Source: Alphaproteobacteria bacterium | GTDB taxonomy: Bacteria > Pseudomonadota > Alphaproteobacteria > UBA8366 | DNA length: 8,399 nt | Assembly: GCA_029861675.1 (NCBI GenBank) | Contig: JAOTYV010000219.1 | Span: forward strand, 1-8,399 | Direction of reading: 5' to 3' | Shown here: positions 1 to 5,780 of the stretch, piece after piece | Position numbering within the stretch: position 1 is the stretch's first letter | Layout: every line of letters starts with the position of its first letter | Notes under the pieces: generated by a model | Told to the model about the DNA's origin: nothing | Seen by the model: the letters and a program-made list of their open reading frames with translations, nothing else | Databases searched by the model: none | Made by a program: the position numbers and the translations under genes

Positions 1-75
1 AACGTCGCCGTTGAATGACGGCATGCCGGATCCGTCGATGATGCGGCCGTTGCGGATTATCAGATCATATTCCAT
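1..75 (-). CDS. Amidohydrolase / N-acyl-D-amino-acid deacylase family protein, N-terminus only (partial)
   Basis: Only the first 25 codons lie in the window; the gene runs leftward past base 1. The start is the ATG complementary to 73-75, with a good ribosome binding site (GGGAGG on the minus strand) about nine bases upstream. The peptide begins MEYDLIIRNGRIIDGSG, then MPSFNGDV. A YDLIIRNGRIIDGSG-type opening is the usual first beta-strand segment of the metal-dependent amidohydrolase superfamily, and the GSG followed by a G-D-V turn is most typical of D-aminoacylase and N-acyl-D-amino-acid deacylase proteins. Those enzymes release free D-amino acids from N-acyl derivatives in the cytoplasm. 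No metal ligand or catalytic residue is in view, so the superfamily is well supported but the subfamily is inferred. A dihydropyrimidinase- or imidazolonepropionase-like member cannot be excluded. Confidence 0.75.
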   Translation of the reverse strand, partial: MEYDLIIRNGRIIDGSGMPSFNGDV

Positions 76-134
76 GCCCGTAAGCCTCCCGTTGTCTGCC
101 CCCGAATGCGATTTGCGTGAATTACGATCGCACG

Positions 135-163
135 ATCATAGGACAGATTTGGCGGAAGGCGAA
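135..163 (-). promoter_or_regulatory. Candidate promoter for the amidohydrolase gene
   Basis: On the minus strand a TATGAT hexamer (complement of 135-140, five of six matches to the -10 consensus) lies 17 bases downstream of TTCGCC (complement of 158-163, a weak -35). This would start transcription about 50 bases before the amidohydrolase ATG at 75. The short inverted repeat GATCG-CA-CGATC (127-138) overlaps the -10 and could be an operator. This is judged from the sequence alone; the -35 match is poor. Confidence 0.35.
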
Positions 164-228
164 ATTCGGGCGGATCGATGGGCGAAATCTGGGTGGAGCC
201 GGGGATGGGGCGTCGATTTTCAGTGTCC

Positions 229-735
229 CTACCAATGCACCCCATAGCCGAAGTGGCTACGGCGATGGCCATAGCCGAACCCGAAATGATACCGCGGATA
301 ATAATGTGGATATCGAGCGTATCCGCCGGGATGCCCACGATAGGGAAAGCTGCTCACCGGTGCTTCGGTGGTCGGCTCTTTCGATGACGAGACCCGTTTC
401 CAGGTACCGTCCGGCTGGCGGCAGGCGGTGCCATAGGCGCGCTGCGGCTTACCGTCGATCACGATCGATTCCTGGAATTCGCGGCACGGTCCACCGGCGG
501 TTTTGTTCGACGCGTCTCGCGGCGCCTTGTCGTGCAACGTGCGGTCGGTGGCGCTATCGCCCGGCGGCGGCTTTGCGGAGACCGGTGGCGCCGCTGCCGC
601 TTCCCGCGGCGTGTTCCAGGTGATTTTTTCCTGCGGCGCGGCGCAGCCGGCAAGCAACGCGGCGAGCATCGCCGTTGCGGCAAGCCGGAAGTGGGAAGCT
701 CCAAAGAAACACATAATGGTTTTAATCGGTTGCAT
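229..735 (-). CDS. RT0821/Lpp0805-type surface-antigen lipoprotein
   Basis: A 168-residue secreted lipoprotein. The N-terminus has basic and hydrophobic segments ending in a lipobox, L-L-A-G-C, with the lipid-modified Cys at residue 31. A Pro/Ala-rich low-complexity linker (about 40-80) follows. The conserved surface-antigen motif comes next, from Cys84 (CREFQ, then IVIDGKPQRAYGTACRQPDGTW) to about residue 112, with the Cys84/Cys105 pair typical of this family. The C-terminus (131-168) is very rich in His, Tyr, Gly and Arg. The first ATG is preferred because AGGA lies five bases upstream; a later Met at residue 8 has no Shine-Dalgarno sequence. The protein probably sits in the outer membrane or its inner leaflet. 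The family's molecular function is not established. It is probably transcribed alone, 153 bp ahead of the amidohydrolase. Confidence 0.8.
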   Translation of the reverse strand: MQPIKTIMCFFGASHFRLAATAMLAALLAGCAAPQEKITWNTPREAAAAPPVSAKPPPGDSATDRTLHDKAPRDASNKTAGGPCREFQESIVIDGKPQRAYGTACRQPDGTWKRVSSSKEPTTEAPVSSFPYRGHPGGYARYPHYYPRYHFGFGYGHRRSHFGYGVHW

Positions 736-916
736 TGGTTTCCTGCCAATTCACGAGAGTAGAGCTTGGTGCCGATGAACGGTTGGAAGTATCCCCTGAG
801 GCGCCCGCGGGACGCAAATCACGATATGGTCGCAATTGTTACATTCGGCAAGGTCGCGACGGTTGCCGATGCCGGACCGCCGGGCGATGATGCCGGCCAT
901 CCGAAACCGGCGGCAT

Positions 917-922
917 GGGGAG
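917..922 (+). promoter_or_regulatory. Ribosome binding site that sets the cupin start
   Basis: GGGGAG lies four bases before the ATG at 927. The upstream in-frame ATG at 915 has no purine-rich Shine-Dalgarno sequence, and the RBS itself would fall inside the longer reading. The 927 start is therefore preferred. Confidence 0.55.
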
Positions 923-926
923 CGTC

Positions 927-1292
927 ATGAGCACGAAAAATTTCTTCAACATCGACAATATGGACCAAGGGATCGCGCGCAAGCTGGGCGAGGGGATCGC
1001 CACCCGCGTGTTCGTCGGCGACAACGTCATGTTGTCGGTGGCCCGGCTGGATCCGAACACATCCGGCACGATCCATAGCCACCCCGAAGAGCAGTGGGGC
1101 ATTCTGCTGGAAGGCGAATGCGTGCGGATTCAGGACGGCGAGGAGATCGAGGCCAAGGCCGGCGACTTCTGGTGCACGCCCGGCGGCGTCGAACACGGCA
1201 TTCGTACGGGCGCGGCCGGCGCCACCGTGATCGACGTCTTCAGCCCGCCCCGGGAAGAGTACAAGAAACCGGGCGAGGGCTTTGGCGTCTGA
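927..1292 (+). CDS. Small single-domain cupin protein (cupin_2 type)
   Basis: A 121-residue protein consisting of one cupin beta-barrel. The first cupin motif is G-T-I-H-S-H-P-E-E-Q around residues 47-56, with metal-ligand candidates His50, His52 and Glu55 or Gln56. After the G-I-L-L-E-G turn, the second motif reads G-D-F-W-C-T-P-G-G-V-E-H, with the fourth ligand at His90. This is a complete set for a metal-binding cupin. There is no helix-turn-helix domain, so it is not a cupin-linked regulator. Small cupins of this kind include oxygenases, isomerases and sugar- or ligand-binding proteins; the sequence does not say which, and I name no substrate. It is transcribed alone, divergent from the lipoprotein (191 bp away) and convergent with metY. 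Confidence 0.85.
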   Translation: MSTKNFFNIDNMDQGIARKLGEGIATRVFVGDNVMLSVARLDPNTSGTIHSHPEEQWGILLEGECVRIQDGEEIEAKAGDFWCTPGGVEHGIRTGAAGATVIDVFSPPREEYKKPGEGFGV

Positions 1293-1350
1293 TCCGGGCC
1301 GGGACGGTCCGTCTAAAGATCGCGTCAGATCGGAAGGCCCTCAAATTTTC

Positions 1351-1434
1351 CGTCATTCCCCGCAAAAGCGGGAATCTACCGATCTTAGAGTGATATGGAT
1401 TCCGGATCGGCGCGCTGCGCCGTGCGGAATGACG
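1351..1434. repeat. REP-like palindromic element with CGTCATTCC ends
   Basis: An 84-bp element bounded by perfect 9-bp terminal inverted repeats, CGTCATTCC (1351-1359) and GGAATGACG (1426-1434). It holds two strong hairpins. The left one pairs ATTCC(C)CGC with GCGGGAAT around an AAAA loop (1355-1375). The right one nests CGGCGC/GCGCCG (1408-1413, 1417-1422) inside ATTCCG/CGGAAT (1399-1404, 1425-1430). This CGTCATTCC-hairpin-GGAATGACG layout is a common intergenic repeat in proteobacteria. It lies between the convergent ends of the cupin and metY genes, where such elements may end transcription from both sides or protect 3' ends. No second copy is in the window, so repeat status rests on the architecture. 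Confidence 0.7.
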
Positions 1435-1468
1435 CGATTTTCTGTTTCGTGAGGTGCAGCGCTCGGTC

Positions 1469-2782
1469 CTACTTTGCCGCCTTTGAGGCGGTCGCCTTCG
1501 TCAGCGCCTGATCGAGATCGGCGGTCAGGTCGTCGACGTTTTCGATGCCGACCGACAGCCGCACCACGTCCGGCCCGGCGCCGCAGGAGATCTGCTGTTC
1601 CTCGGTGAGCTGGCGGTGGGTGGTCGAGGCCGGATGCAGGATGAGCGACCGCGTATCGCCGATATTGGCGAGATGGCTGAACAGCTCGACGGCTTCGATC
1701 ACCGCGACCCCGGCCTCGAAGCCCCCCTTGACGCCGAAGGTGAAGACCGAGCCGGCCCCCTTGGGCAGGTATTTCCGCTGCAGCGCGTGGTAGGGATCGG
1801 TCTTCAGCCCGGCGTAGGAAACCCAGGACACTGCCGGATGCGCCTGCAGATACTCGGCGACGGCCAGCCCGTTGGCGCAGTGTCGCTCCATGCGCAGCGC
1901 CAGGGTCTCGATGCCGAGCAGCGTCAGCCAGGCGTTCATCGGCGACTGGCAGGCGCCGAGGTCGCGCAAGCCTACCGCGTGGCCATAGAGCGTGTAGGCG
2001 GTATCGCCGAACGTCTCGGCGAAGGTAAGCCCATGGTATTCCGGGGCCGGCGTCGCCATGCTTGGGAATTTGTCGTTCTGGAACCAGTCGAAGCGGCCCG
2101 AATCGACCACCACGCCGCCAAGCGCCGTCCCGTTGCCCGCCAGGAATTTTGTCGTCGAATGGATCACCATGTCGGCGCCGAATTCCAGCGGCCGGCAGAG
2201 ATAGGGCGTCGCCATGGTGTTGTCTACTAGTAGTGGAATGCCGGCGTCGTTGGCCACCTTGGCCACCGCCTCGATATCGACCACCACGCCGCCGGGGTTG
2301 GCCAGGCTTTCGATGAAGATCGCCCTGGTGCGCTCAGTGATGGCCTTGGCGAAATTTCCCGGGTTGTCCGGATCGACGAAATTCGCCTGCCAGCCGAACT
2401 TCTTGTAGCTGTGGCCCATCTGGTTGAGCGAGCCGCCATAAAGCTTGGTCGAGGCGACGATCTCGTCGCCCGGCTGCATCAGCGGGAACAGGGCCAGGAT
2501 CTGCGCCGCATGGCCGGACGCGGTCGCGGTGCCGCCGCGGCCGCCTTCGAGCGCCGCGACCCGCTCTTCCAGCGCCGCCACCGTCGGATTGGTCAGCCGC
2601 GAATAGATGAAGCCGGGAAGTTGCAAATTGAACAGCGAGGCCGCGTGGTCGGCGTCGTCGAAGACGAAGGATGCCGTCTGATAGATCGGCGTCTGCCGTG
2701 CCCCCGTGTGCGGGTCGGGCGATGTGCCGGCATGGACGGCCAGCGTCTCGATCGCCGGTTTGCGGTTCGATGGGCCGGGCAT
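1469..2782 (-). CDS. metY: O-acetylhomoserine aminocarboxypropyltransferase (O-acetylhomoserine sulfhydrylase)
   Basis: A PLP enzyme of 437 residues, the full length for this family, which makes homocysteine from O-acetylhomoserine and sulfide (or methionine with methanethiol) in the cytoplasm. It belongs to the Cys/Met metabolism PLP family (fold type I). Visible marks are the N-terminal ETLAVHAG, the YSRLTNPT segment (Tyr60, Arg62) that reaches the neighbouring subunit's PLP phosphate, SGHAAQ (89-94), the PLP-pyridine aspartate Asp187 in LLVDNT, and the Schiff-base lysine Lys212 in HSTTKFLAGNG. An insertion around 230-270 is typical of MetY rather than MetB/MetC. The start has GGAGGGG six bases upstream. 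It is the last gene of a probable operon, 42 bp behind the CoA-binding gene; that gap is too short for a SAM riboswitch. Confidence 0.95.
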   Translation of the reverse strand: MPGPSNRKPAIETLAVHAGTSPDPHTGARQTPIYQTASFVFDDADHAASLFNLQLPGFIYSRLTNPTVAALEERVAALEGGRGGTATASGHAAQILALFPLMQPGDEIVASTKLYGGSLNQMGHSYKKFGWQANFVDPDNPGNFAKAITERTRAIFIESLANPGGVVVDIEAVAKVANDAGIPLLVDNTMATPYLCRPLEFGADMVIHSTTKFLAGNGTALGGVVVDSGRFDWFQNDKFPSMATPAPEYHGLTFAETFGDTAYTLYGHAVGLRDLGACQSPMNAWLTLLGIETLALRMERHCANGLAVAEYLQAHPAVSWVSYAGLKTDPYHALQRKYLPKGAGSVFTFGVKGGFEAGVAVIEAVELFSHLANIGDTRSLILHPASTTHRQLTEEQQISCGAGPDVVRLSVGIENVDDLTADLDQALTKATASKAAK

Positions 2783-2824
2783 GGTGGTCCCCTCCGTTGA
2801 TCGGAATTTGATGGTTAGGGTCGG

Positions 2825-3307
2825 CTAGATCCGCCGCCGCTTCGCGCTGATGATGCCGGAATTCATGCCGAGCCAGCTCAACTCGCCGCAGAGCCGCGAA
2901 TACTCGATCTTGGGGCAGCGGTTCATGATCACCGTGAGCCCGGCGGCCTCGGCGCGCGAAGCGGCATCATCATTGCGCACGCCGATCTGCATCCACACGG
3001 ATTTGGCGCCGATCTCGATTGCCTCGCCGGTAATCGGCCCCGCCGCTTCGGAATTGCGAAAGATATCGACCATGTCGACCGGGTCGCCGATATCGGACAA
3101 AGATGCCGCCACCGGTTCACCGAGAATTTCCTGGCCCGCGATCCCCGGATTAACCGGGATGACCCGGTAGTTCTTGCGCTGCAGGTATTTCATGACGAAG
3201 AAGCTCGGCCGGCTCCAGTTGGCGCTGGCGCCGACCATGGCGACGGTGCGGGTGTCGCGCAGGACGGTGCGGATCGTTTCGTCGTCATAGTTGAGGTCGT
3301 CGGACAT
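2825..3307 (-). CDS. CoA-binding protein (YccU-like, CoA_binding_2 family)
   Basis: A 160-residue stand-alone CoA-binding domain with a Rossmann-like fold. The glycine-rich nucleotide loop is V-A-M-V-G-A-S-A-N-W-S-R-P-S near residues 23-35, followed by the conserved K-Y-L and Y-R-V-I-P-V-N-P strand. The D-M-V-D-I-F-R segment and W-M-Q-I-G-V come next, and the C-terminal N-R-C-P-K-I-E-Y-S-R-L is the family signature. These proteins resemble the first domain of succinyl-CoA synthetase alpha and of ADP-forming acyl-CoA synthetases but lack the catalytic domains, so they bind CoA or acyl-CoA and probably have no ligase activity. It sits 27 bp downstream of the crotonase gene and 42 bp upstream of metY. 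The pairing with metY recurs in alphaproteobacteria, though its meaning is not established. The Shine-Dalgarno sequence (GGGAA) is weak. Confidence 0.9.
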   Translation of the reverse strand: MSDDLNYDDETIRTVLRDTRTVAMVGASANWSRPSFFVMKYLQRKNYRVIPVNPGIAGQEILGEPVAASLSDIGDPVDMVDIFRNSEAAGPITGEAIEIGAKSVWMQIGVRNDDAASRAEAAGLTVIMNRCPKIEYSRLCGELSWLGMNSGIISAKRRRI

Positions 3308-3334
3308 AGGGGTTCCCGGTTTCCGTGCGCGTGT

Positions 3335-4138
3335 CTATCGGCCTTTCCAGACCGGGTCGCGCTTCTCGAGAAAGGCATCGATGCCCTCCCCGGCGTCGTG
3401 CGTCAGCATGTTTTTGGTCATCACCTCGCCGCAATGGGCGTAGGCGTCGGCGAGATCCATTTCGAGTTGCCGGTAGTAGGCTTCCTTGCCCATGCGGATG
3501 GCGACCGGGGACTTCGCGGCAATCTTCGCGGCGATGCCGCCGACCGTCTCATCCAGCGCGTCATCCGCCACCACCCGGTTCACCAGCCCCAGCCGGTGCG
3601 CCTCGTCCGCGTCGATCATCTCGCCCAGCAACAGCATTTCCATCATCGCCTTGCGGCCGATCTTCCGGCTGACCGGCACCATCGGCGTCGAGCAGAACAG
3701 ACCGATATGGACGCCGGGCGTGGCGAAGCGGGCCATGGTCGACGCCACGGCGAGGTCGCAACTCGCGACGAGCTGGCATCCGGCGGCGGTGGCGACGCCG
3801 TGCACGCGGGCGATCACCGGTTGCGGCAACGCGCCGATCGTCATCATGATGCGCGAGCTCGCCGCGAAGGTCTGGCGATAGAACGTCTCTGTCGGATCTG
3901 CCCGCAGTTCGCGCATGTCGTGACCGGCGCAGAAGCCCGGCCCGGCGCCGGCGATCACCACCACGCGCACGGACTCGTCCCTTGCGATTGCGTCGAGTTC
4001 ATCCTGCACCGCCTGCATCAGGCGGGTCGACAGTGCGTTGCGCGCCTCCGGGCGGTTCAGGGTAAGCGTGCAGACGCCGCCGGCATCGCTGCGCAACAAG
4101 ATCGGTTCATTGGGGCTGGCTTGGCTTTCCGGTGCCAT
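3335..4138 (-). CDS. Enoyl-CoA hydratase/isomerase (crotonase) superfamily protein, ECHDC3-like
   Basis: A 267-residue crotonase-fold protein. The acyl-CoA-binding and oxyanion-hole regions are present: NRPEARNALS at about 28-37, AGAGPGFCAGHDMREL at 63-78, and HGVATAAGCQLVASCDLAVAS at 113-133. FATPGVHIGLFCSTPMVPVSR (138-158) matches the ECHDC3-like subgroup. Aligned by eye to rat mitochondrial enoyl-CoA hydratase, its catalytic Glu144 falls at Gln122 and Glu164 at Gly142, so ordinary hydratase activity is doubtful; the true reaction is unknown. The start at 4138 is preferred over the ATG at 4213 because GAGGAAG lies eight bases before it and homology begins just after; the extra 25 residues of the longer reading look non-coding. 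It is first in the probable operon with the CoA-binding protein and metY. Confidence 0.88.
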   Translation of the reverse strand: MAPESQASPNEPILLRSDAGGVCTLTLNRPEARNALSTRLMQAVQDELDAIARDESVRVVVIAGAGPGFCAGHDMRELRADPTETFYRQTFAASSRIMMTIGALPQPVIARVHGVATAAGCQLVASCDLAVASTMARFATPGVHIGLFCSTPMVPVSRKIGRKAMMEMLLLGEMIDADEAHRLGLVNRVVADDALDETVGGIAAKIAAKSPVAIRMGKEAYYRQLEMDLADAYAHCGEVMTKNMLTHDAGEGIDAFLEKRDPVWKGR

Positions 4139-4146
4139 GCGGCGCG

Positions 4147-4153
4147 CTTCCTC
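4147..4153 (-). promoter_or_regulatory. Ribosome binding site that sets the crotonase start
   Basis: GAGGAAG on the minus strand, eight bases ahead of the ATG at 4138. It favours the 267-residue product over the longer reading from 4213. Confidence 0.6.
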
Positions 4154-4174
4154 ACAAACGGGGACGGGATTTGT

Positions 4175-4203
4175 ATCGAGCCGGCGCGACGGCCGGCATC
4201 GAT
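4175..4203 (-). promoter_or_regulatory. Hairpin-forming inverted repeat in the crotonase leader
   Basis: The left arm ATCGAGCCGGC (4175-4185) pairs with GCCGGCATCGAT (4192-4203) as an 11-bp stem with one bulged A and a six-base loop. It lies 37-65 bases upstream of the crotonase start codon, in the likely 5' leader. It may be a leader hairpin or an operator. No T-run follows on the minus strand, so it is not a standard terminator. Confidence 0.4.
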
Positions 4204-4273
4204 GATGATACACGTCTTCGGCGGCGGGCTGCGGGAAAAATTGGCCGGCAGGGAAGATTCCCTTCCTTCCGGC

Positions 4274-4304
4274 TTGACGGTGGTAGCGGAAAATAGCGCT
4301 ATGG
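4274..4304 (+). promoter_or_regulatory. Candidate promoter for the thioesterase/NTF2 pair
   Basis: TTGACG (4274-4279) matches five of six bases of the -35 consensus. The -10 is less certain: CGCTAT at 4297-4302 with a 17-bp gap, or CTATGG two bases on. The predicted transcription start is about 20 bases before the Shine-Dalgarno sequence GAGAGG (4319-4324) of the thioesterase. The short inverted repeat AGGGAA-GA-TTCCCT (4250-4263) lies just upstream of the -35. Confidence 0.45.
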
Positions 4305-4329
4305 TCCGGCCCTTTACCGAGAGGTTCGG

Positions 4330-4770
4330 ATGCCCCAAAACCAGCCCCGCATCACCATAGAGCAGTTTCGCGAAATTTGGCCGGCCGACGCGCCGGCCAT
4401 GCGGATCTACCGGTTCGAGATTGAGCAGATCGGCTACGGCGATGCCCGGGTGCGGCTGCTGTTCGATGAGCACCACGTGCGGCCCGGCGAAACCCTGAGC
4501 GGGCCCGCGATGATGACCCTTGGCGATTACACGATCTGGGCGGCGGTGCTCGGCATGACCGGGCCGGACTACCACAATTCGGCGACCAGCAATCTGAACG
4601 TCAACTTCCTGCGCCGCCCGGCGCTCGCCGATCTGGTCGCGGAAAGCCGGATCATCCGGCAGGGACGGCGGCTGGCGGTGGGCGAAGCGACCATATACTC
4701 AGACGGCGAATCCGATCCGGTGGCCCATATCACGGCGACCTATGCGATGGCCGCACCGGTGACGCCATGA
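4330..4770 (+). CDS. PaaI-like hotdog-fold thioesterase
   Basis: A 146-residue protein of the hotdog (4HBT/PaaI) thioesterase superfamily, which hydrolyses acyl-CoA thioesters in the cytoplasm. The pattern is that of PaaI-like proteins: an N-terminal helix, then RPGETLSGPAMMTLGDYTIWAAVLG (about 57-81), which forms the central hotdog helix with Asp67 at the usual active-site region. N-S-A-T-S-N-L-N-V-N-F-L-R-R-P (about 88-102) follows as the strand pair with the conserved N-F-L-R-P turn. The C-terminal strands are V-G-E-A-T-I-Y and V-A-H-I-T-A-T-Y. The start has GAGAGG five bases upstream. The substrate is unknown. Its TGA overlaps the ATG of the next gene (ATGA at 4767-4770), which implies translational coupling. 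Confidence 0.85.
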   Translation: MPQNQPRITIEQFREIWPADAPAMRIYRFEIEQIGYGDARVRLLFDEHHVRPGETLSGPAMMTLGDYTIWAAVLGMTGPDYHNSATSNLNVNFLRRPALADLVAESRIIRQGRRLAVGEATIYSDGESDPVAHITATYAMAAPVTP

Positions 4771-5131
4771 TCGCCCCGAAACCGCGCTCGCGCTGGCGCG
4801 CGACTGGATCGATGCGTGGAACGCGCACGACCTGGAGGCGGTGATGGCACATTACGCCGAGGCCCTGGAATTCGTGTCGCCGCTGGTGGCCAAACGGTTG
4901 AACCGTCCCGACGGTACGATCCGGGACAGGCGCGAGCTTCGGGAGTATTTCAGCCAGAGCCTCGGCCCGGGCAGTGTGCTGCGGTTCGATCTCCAGACGG
5001 TGCTGCTCGGGGTGAGCGGCTTTACGACCCTCTACACGAACCACCGCGCGCAGAACGTGGCCGAAACGGTCTTTCCCGATGCGCAGGGGCTGATACGGCG
5101 CGCCTATATCCACCATGCGGTCGCTCCGTGA
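4767..5131 (+). CDS. NTF2/SnoaL-like protein with an apparent one-base frameshift near its start
   Basis: The fold is the SnoaL/NTF2-like alpha+beta cone: a first helix (ALARDWIDAWNAHDLEAVMAHY), then EFVSP, the IRDRRELREYF helix, and beta-strands ending in RRAYIHH. The natural start is the ATG at 4767, which overlaps the thioesterase stop as ATGA. From there, however, the frame gives 25 unrelated residues and stops at 4842-4844. The family sequence reads open one frame over, from just after the stop at 4760-4762, with no ATG, GTG or TTG before 4841. Adding one C to the CCCC run (4774-4777) would give M-I-A-P-E-T-A-L-A-L-A-R-D-W and a normal 121-residue protein. It is either a real frameshift or a sequencing error. 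A shortened 95-residue product could start at ATG 4844, which has GGAGG five bases upstream and overlaps the short frame's stop (TGATG). Function unknown. Confidence 0.7.
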
Positions 5132-5178
5132 GGGCCAACGCTGTCAATTTTCGCATTAGTATCGGATGTTTAAATTGT

Positions 5179-5192
5179 GGTATTATAATACC
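5179..5192. promoter_or_regulatory. Perfect 14-bp palindrome in the AT-rich rplM leader (possible operator)
   Basis: GGTATTATAATACC is a perfect palindrome with no spacer. It lies in an AT-rich stretch (about 5145-5245) that stands out from the GC-rich surroundings, about 48 bases upstream of the rplM -35. It contains TATAAT on both strands (4/4 overlapping halves), so it could be a divergent -10 or a regulator site, but no good -35 partner is visible. No T-run follows, so it is unlikely to be a terminator. Confidence 0.4.
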
Positions 5193-5240
5193 TGATTAAT
5201 AAGATATTGAAATAACGCAATAAAGCACCTTTGTTTTTCG

Positions 5241-5268
5241 TTGACTTGCTTTTGCCTTCTGGCATACT
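5241..5268 (+). promoter_or_regulatory. Promoter of rplM-rpsI
   Basis: TTGACT (5241-5246), 16 bases, then CATACT (5263-5268). TTGACTTG is the usual strong -35 form of alphaproteobacterial housekeeping promoters. An AT-rich stretch directly upstream could act as an UP element. Transcription would start near 5275, leaving a leader of about 40 bases before the rplM ATG at 5314. Confidence 0.6.
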
Positions 5269-5313
5269 CCGCCGCGATTTCAGGACGCGGAATTCACGCG
5301 GAAAGACAGAGTC

Positions 5314-5778
5314 ATGAAAACCTATTCGATCAAACCGGCCGAGGTACAGAAGAAGTGGTACCTGGTCGACGCTCAGGACTTGGTGCTCGGGCGTCTCGCG
5401 GTGATCCTCGCCAACATGTTGCGGGGCAAGCACAAGCCGAGCTTTACCCCGCATGTGGATTGCGGCGACCACGTCGTCGTGATCAATGCGGAAAAGATCG
5501 CGCTGACCGGCAAGAAGCTGAGCGACAAGATCTACTACCGGCACACGGGATACCCCGGCGGTATCAAATCGCGCACCGCAGGTGCGATCCTCGAAGGCAA
5601 CAAGCCCGAAGAGGTCATCATCAAGGCGGTGCAGCGCATGCTGCCGCGCAACAAGCTGGCGCGCACCCAGATCGGCAATCTCAAGGTTTATGCCGGCGCC
5701 GAACATCCTCATGTGGCCCAACAGCCGGAATCGCTCGATGTCGCGGCGATGAACTCCAAGAACAAGCGGAGCGCCTGA
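5314..5778 (+). CDS. rplM: 50S ribosomal protein L13
   Basis: A 154-residue L13, slightly longer than the E. coli protein (142). It is an early-assembly 23S rRNA-binding protein of the large subunit. Conserved blocks appear in order: [15 protein letters not shown] near the N-terminus, [20 protein letters not shown] (45-64) followed by [20 protein letters not shown] (about 75-88), MLPRNKLAR (109-117), and the C-terminal [17 protein letters not shown]. The C-terminal tail of about ten residues after that block is the extra length. The ATG follows a purine-rich GGAAAG stretch. It is first in a two-gene operon with rpsI, two bases apart, the standard bacterial pair. Confidence 0.98.
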   Translation: MKTYSIKPAEVQKKWYLVDAQDLVLGRLAVILANMLRGKHKPSFTPHVDCGDHVVVINAEKIALTGKKLSDKIYYRHTGYPGGIKSRTAGAILEGNKPEEVIIKAVQRMLPRNKLARTQIGNLKVYAGAEHPHVAQQPESLDVAAMNSKNKRSA

Positions 5779-5780
5779 TC

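Noticed and set aside
736..926. Possible divergent promoters between the lipoprotein and cupin genes
   Set aside because: Weak hexamers such as GATACT on the minus strand exist, but no acceptable -35/-10 pair with normal spacing could be found in either direction.
1616..2230. A 204-codon plus-strand frame opposite metY
   Set aside because: It is the antisense shadow of metY, Arg/Gly-rich with no family pattern; metY has a full set of PLP-enzyme motifs and an RBS.
2783..2824. A SAM riboswitch upstream of metY
   Set aside because: The interval is only 42 bp with no pseudoknot-like pairing, too short for a SAM-II or SAM-I type element.
3398..4360. A 320-codon plus-strand frame covering the crotonase gene and the intergenic region
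   Set aside because: Antisense to a well-matched crotonase gene, rich in His and Arg, and it runs into the thioesterase start. It looks like a GC-rich shadow frame.
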